Source: Chrysomallon squamiferum (Eukaryota > Mollusca > Gastropoda > Neomphalida > Peltospiridae). Taken from it: 60,000 nucleotides of DNA. The stretch lies in NCBI GenBank assembly GCA_012295275.1, contig CM022672.1, positions 31,614,894-31,674,893 of the forward strand, in the 5' to 3' direction. Each line of letters begins with the position of its first letter. Position 1 is the first letter of the stretch. This document shows positions 58,463 to 60,000 of the stretch, in pieces. The translations under genes were made by a program, and so were the position numbers. The notes beneath the pieces are model-generated. The model saw only the letters and a list, made by a program, of their open reading frames with translations, had not been told where the DNA came from and searched no databases.

Positions 58463-59817
58463 TAATAATAATAATAATATTAATAATAATAGTAATAGTA
58501 ATAGTTACCTGTTTAATCTCCACTGGTTGAGCTTTGATCAGGTCGACATGACAACCAATCTGTGACATGTCTGAAAAAGAACAATGTTTAAAAATGTGTA
58601 ACTTAGTGTTTATTTTTTTAGTTTTGTATTTAATGATACTTTGTACAACTCTATTTATTTATTTATTTATTTATTTATTTATTACCATGTTCTTTAAATA
58701 ATATCAAAAACAGATTAGTAAAAAGGACCAATAAATAAATAAATAAATAAATAAATAGATTATGTGATTTTAATTAGAAAAAAATACAGTTCTTTTTAGT
58801 ATATATATATATATATTTTATTATGTCACTAACTAAACTTTTTTTCTGCTAACAGCTGTTTTACTTCATGTAACTGTGTAAATATGCATCATCATCATCA
58901 TCATCATCATCATTATCATTATTATTTATTATTATTATTACTACTACTACAACTATTATTATTGTTGTTGTTGTTGTTGTTATTGTTGTTATTTGCTACT
59001 TTTCCAACTGTCAAAAGTTAATCTGACTTGTATAACTGCAACAACACCAACTACTACTGCTACTACTACTGTTACCACCACTGCTACTACTACTGCTACT
59101 ACTAATACTATTACTACTACTATCACTACTACTACTACTGCTACTACTAATACTATTACTGCTACTATCACTACTATTGCTACTACTAATACTATTACTG
59201 CTACTATCACTACTACTACTACTACTACTGCTACTACTATTACTATACTGCTACTACTACTACTATTGCTACTACTACTGCTACTACTAATACTATTACT
59301 GCTGCTGTTATTGCTACTACTACTATTACTACTACTGCTACTACTACTACTGCTACTACTACTGCTACTACTAATACTATTACTGCTGCTGTTATTGCTA
59401 CTACTACTACTACTACTGCTACTACTACTGCTACTACTACTGCTACTACTACTGCTACTACTAATACTATTACTACTACTACTACTACTATCACTGCAAA
59501 TAATAACTCAGTCTGTTTCACTGTCAGGGGCAGATAACCCATACATCCAGCTTCCTGTACGAGCAACCAATCAAATCTGTCCTAGATCCATAATGTTATA
59601 GCTTCATTTTGTTTTTCATTATCATATGAAAGGAAGAGTTCTTCATAACTTTAATATGTTATGAATGTCTGGATTATTAGAAAAAAAATAGAGGAAAAAA
59701 AAATACTTCTTATTTAAAGAGTTAAAAAAGAAAAAAAACCAAAACAAAACTGACCATATGTGAGAACTCCATCTTGTACAGATTTTACAATTTCCTCCGG
59801 AATCTCACACTGAATGT
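35756..59817 (-). CDS. Multidomain secreted lipocalin, at least five tandem domains (5' end outside window)
   Basis: Twenty-six exons read on the minus strand join into one frame of 951 codons plus stop without any internal stop. The exon lengths (2858 bases, two completing an upstream codon) and phases close exactly. Five successive blocks repeat a lipocalin plan: a short Cys-containing exon, an exon ending before the fold, an exon with the lipocalin G-x-W signature ([55 protein letters not shown]), a Cys-containing exon, and a ~200-base exon with the second lipocalin motif ([33 protein letters not shown]) and a final Cys helix. ApoD-like family features are clear, but a five-domain chain is unusual. 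Lipocalins bind small hydrophobic ligands such as pigments and lipids; the ligand here cannot be read. Many introns are filled with microsatellites. The signal peptide and further domains would lie beyond 60000. Confidence 0.88.
35810..37256. other. Last intron of the lipocalin gene
   Basis: AT-rich DNA with A homopolymers (36042-36060, 36221-36247, 37071-37092) and AATAAT runs. No exon seen. Confidence 0.5.
38020..38190. repeat. (GT)n and (TA)n microsatellites
   Basis: GT, ATAT and GT runs, the last ending about 35 bases from the donor side of the exon 38336-38227. Confidence 0.9.
38895..39080. repeat. Minisatellite, ~55-60 bp, GGTGTGGCCAATATTTAAT-type
   Basis: Four imperfect copies of AAGAGGTGTGGCCAATATTTAA, AACACTAGATTGGTTTTAACT in the intron between the lipocalin exons at 38336 and 39565. 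Confidence 0.7.
39290..39345. repeat. (TTTA)n microsatellite
   Basis: Pure TTTA run in a lipocalin intron, 220 bases from the GFWYEIA exon. Confidence 0.92.
40455..40870. repeat. Microsatellite array with a partial exon copy
   Basis: ATA/ACA-type runs and (AAAT)n directly follow the donor of exon 40983-40871. At about 40690-40740 the exon end (reading VSIDVNR) plus donor-side intron (TAGTAAAGATAACAAC) is repeated as a second copy, 155 bases from the original. Confidence 0.85.
41500..41745. repeat. (TA)n/(CATA)n microsatellites
   Basis: TATATA and ACATACAT runs ending within about 20 bases of the donor of lipocalin exon 41959-41747. Confidence 0.9.
41747..46095 (-). CDS. Lipocalin domain IV
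   Basis: Exons 46095-46030 ([18 protein letters not shown]), 45078-45014 ([20 protein letters not shown]), 44447-44323 ([20 protein letters not shown], with the G-x-W motif), 43464-43423 ([13 protein letters not shown], 42 bases), 42739-42645 ([20 protein letters not shown]) and 41959-41747 ([38 protein letters not shown]). It is the only domain with the extra 42-base exon between the G-x-W exon and the Cys exon. That exon is phase 2 on both sides, so it can be skipped without breaking the frame. Confidence 0.86.
41968..42350. repeat. (TTTA)n interrupted array
   Basis: Long TTTATTTA array beginning about 9 bases upstream (in transcript sense) of the acceptor of exon 41959-41747. On the minus strand it reads TAAATAAA, so this acceptor lacks a normal pyrimidine tract beyond CTTGCAG. 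Confidence 0.88.
42770..43060. repeat. (GA)n microsatellite
   Basis: AGACAGAG-type interrupted repeats leading into a pure GA run at about 42975-43060. On the minus (transcript) strand it is (TC)n and so would act as a long pyrimidine tract for the exon 42739-42645. Confidence 0.92.
43490..43800. repeat. Minisatellite, ~25 bp, AATTATTATTAAATTAACAGTTTTGT
   Basis: About ten imperfect copies starting 30 bases from the 42-base lipocalin exon. Each copy contains TTAACAGTTT. Confidence 0.85.
44580..44990. repeat. (CA)n and CAAATATACATCAAACATAAA repeats
   Basis: CA runs alternate with copies of ACAAATATACATCAAACATAAAC, ending about 25 bases from exon 45078-45014. Confidence 0.88.
45170..45345. repeat. 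(AAAT)n array
   Basis: ATAAATAAAT and AAAATAAAAT runs in the intron between the first two exons of lipocalin domain IV. Confidence 0.9.
46409..50098 (-). CDS. Lipocalin domain III
   Basis: Exons 50098-50033 ([20 protein letters not shown]), 49803-49727 ([20 protein letters not shown]), 49204-49080 ([20 protein letters not shown], classical G-x-W), 47982-47870 ([27 protein letters not shown]) and 46588-46409 ([55 protein letters not shown]). The last exon is 180 bases, against 198-216 in other domains, and lacks the expected TDYD...SC segment. That segment appears only in the tandem copies upstream, so this exon may be damaged or mis-assembled. Its donor (GAAG|gtcgac) is also weak. Confidence 0.82.
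46589..46935 (-). repeat. Tandem copies of a lipocalin exon start with (TTTA)n spacers
   Basis: Read on the minus strand, three further copies of acceptor TTTCAG plus TTCATTCAAGATTCTGCA occur, with exon-like starts at 46675, 46782 and 46893, upstream of the exon starting at 46588. Two of them continue as [17 protein letters not shown], a good match to the lipocalin TDYD..YSC motif, and then run into (TTTA)n. Spacing is about 107-111 bases between complete units. Confidence 0.9.
47018..47066. repeat. (GA)n microsatellite
   Basis: Pure GA run in the intron of lipocalin domain III. Confidence 0.92.
47090..47860. repeat. (GT)n / GTGTCT / GTAT compound array
   Basis: About 770 bases of TG-rich compound repeats ending some 10 bases from the donor of lipocalin exon 47982-47870. 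Confidence 0.93.
48358..48578. repeat. (ATT)n microsatellite
   Basis: About 220 bases of ATT repeats with regular TTTTTATATT interruptions, suggesting block duplication. Confidence 0.93.
48800..49060. repeat. Minisatellite, ~12-16 bp, ACTAATGTTACTAGG
   Basis: Many copies of GACTAATGTTACTA, ending about 20 bases from exon 49204-49080. Confidence 0.88.
49838..50012. repeat. (CAGA)n interrupted array
   Basis: GACAGACAGA-type repeats between the first two exons of lipocalin domain III. Confidence 0.9.
50480..50850. repeat. Minisatellite, ~16 bp, TAGTACTTAGTGATAT
   Basis: More than 15 imperfect copies of TTAGTACTTAGTGACAT/GATAT in the intron between lipocalin domains II and III. Confidence 0.9.
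51034..54449 (-). CDS. Lipocalin domain II
   Basis: Exons 54449-54390 ([19 protein letters not shown]), 53674-53610 ([20 protein letters not shown]), 53012-52894 ([20 protein letters not shown]), 52331-52237 ([20 protein letters not shown]) and 51231-51034 ([40 protein letters not shown]). The junction NFDPVK-FTGEW is a textbook lipocalin start (N-F-D-x-x-x-[FY]-x-G-x-W). All five exons have canonical GT-AG ends and the phases match those of the other domains. Confidence 0.9.
51250..51560. repeat. (AAT/AAC)n array
   Basis: AATAATAAT-type repeats beginning about 20 bases upstream (transcript sense) of the acceptor of exon 51231-51034. Confidence 0.9.
51715..52062. repeat. (TTG)n then (TTA)n array
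   Basis: About 350 bases of TTGTTG and ATTATT repeats in the intron between the last two exons of lipocalin domain II. Confidence 0.93.
53100..53475. repeat. (CA)n/(CATA)n arrays
   Basis: ACACAC and ACATACAT runs in the intron after the exon with [14 protein letters not shown]. Confidence 0.9.
53785..54035. repeat. (CA)n, (TA)n and TAGA arrays
   Basis: CA run at about 53780-53819, then TATATA, CATA and TAGA runs. ATATATATAGATAGATATAGACATA is present twice. Confidence 0.9.
54500..54760. repeat. (AAAT)n with ACATGAATGAAT units
   Basis: AATAAATA runs interrupted by AATACATGAATGAATAA and AATATAAAATAAATACATGA, arranged as a ~60-70 base higher-order repeat. Confidence 0.85.
54770..55556. repeat. 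(ACT)n / ACTACTACAACT trinucleotide array
   Basis: Nearly 800 bases of ACT/ACA/ACC triplets. The array reaches to within 3 bases of the splice donor of lipocalin exon 55769-55560. Confidence 0.93.
55560..59817 (-). CDS. Lipocalin domain I of the window
   Basis: Exons 59817-59755 ([20 protein letters not shown]), 58570-58509 ([20 protein letters not shown]), 58013-57904 ([20 protein letters not shown]), 57242-57145 ([20 protein letters not shown]) and 55769-55560 ([53 protein letters not shown]). For the fourth exon two acceptors lie four bases apart (cag|TGAG|TCC). Only the second (start 57242) keeps the frame. The first exon needs one base from an exon beyond 60000, so the gene continues to the right. 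Confidence 0.87.
57000..57115. repeat. Minisatellite, 24 bp, AAATTTCTATATTTAAGATTTACT
   Basis: Five clean units ending about 30 bases from the donor of exon 57242-57145. Confidence 0.9.
57375..57645. repeat. (AAT)n and AAGAAC arrays
   Basis: AATAAT runs with AAGAAGAACAAC interruptions in the intron between exons of lipocalin domain I. Confidence 0.9.
58294..58503. repeat. (AAT)n microsatellite
   Basis: Over 200 bases of AAT repeats ending about 5 bases from the donor of exon 58570-58509. Confidence 0.95.
58885..59500. repeat. (ATC)n, (TTG)n and (ACT)n arrays
   Basis: CATCATCAT, GTTGTTGTT and then about 460 bases of ACTACTGCT triplets with block repeats such as ACTACTAATACTATTACTGC, in the intron after the first lipocalin exon. 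Confidence 0.93.
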
Positions 59818-60000
59818 CTAGAAAATGATAATTACAAATAAATTACAAATAAATATATTACAAATAAATACCTTAGAAATAAATCACTAAGAAATATGTT
59901 ACAAATAAACATATCATAAATACAGAAATTAGACTGAACCTCTAGAATATGATAATTACAAATAAATATGTTACAAATAAAGAAATTACACTGAATCTCT

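Overview
The window is animal nuclear DNA. It is very AT-rich, has long introns, and is crowded with microsatellites and minisatellites. Intron-exon genes with GT-AG splice sites, a 5'TOP ribosomal-protein gene hosting box C/D snoRNAs, a short TTAGGG-type telomeric repeat and a pogo/Tigger relic all say metazoan. Gene content and the repeat-rich, long-intron style suggest a lophotrochozoan, most likely a mollusc; that last step is inference.

Layout. (1) 1-15.0 kb, + strand: the 3' part of an Unc-18/Munc18-1 (STXBP1-like) gene, whose coding end is the exon at 14918-14988. The exon(s) before it, about 45 residues of a conserved core region, are missing; a short broken piece lies in a minisatellite. 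(2) 15.0-18.5 kb: Unc-18 3' UTR and convergent intergenic DNA. (3) 18.5-31.4 kb, - strand: a complete seven-exon RPL7A (eL8) gene of 265 codons. Its introns 3 and 4 carry four copies of the U36 (SNORD36) box C/D snoRNA and two or three U24-like (SNORD24) copies. The 8.2-kb intron 3 also contains an oppositely oriented gene for an unrecognised 323-aa coiled-coil protein. (4) 31.4-31.9 kb: a short divergent promoter region. (5) 31.9-33.6 kb, + strand: complete MED22 (three exons, 146 aa) with a GC-AG intron. RPL7A and MED22 head to head is the SURF3-SURF5 arrangement of the vertebrate surfeit locus. (6) 34.5-35.2 kb: a decayed pogo/Tigger transposase. (7) 35.7-60 kb, - strand: the 3' part of a large gene encoding at least five tandem lipocalin domains. 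I could assemble 26 exons into one continuous frame of 951 codons plus stop; the gene continues past the right edge.

The most unusual signal is a repeated architectural pattern. Exon ends, together with their splice sites and some adjacent intron, are tandemly duplicated next to the real exon. This is seen at three Unc-18 exons (acceptor copies at 576, 638, 704 and 766; donor copies near 9717 and 9772; acceptor copies at 10137 and 10316), at two lipocalin exons (46.6-46.9 kb and 40.7 kb) and at the 5' exon of the nested gene (25.5-26.8 kb). At two places (Unc-18 at 13.8 kb, lipocalin domain III) the intact exon seems lost or mis-assembled inside such an array. All gene models here were read by eye from splice sites and homology knowledge; no alignment or search was run.
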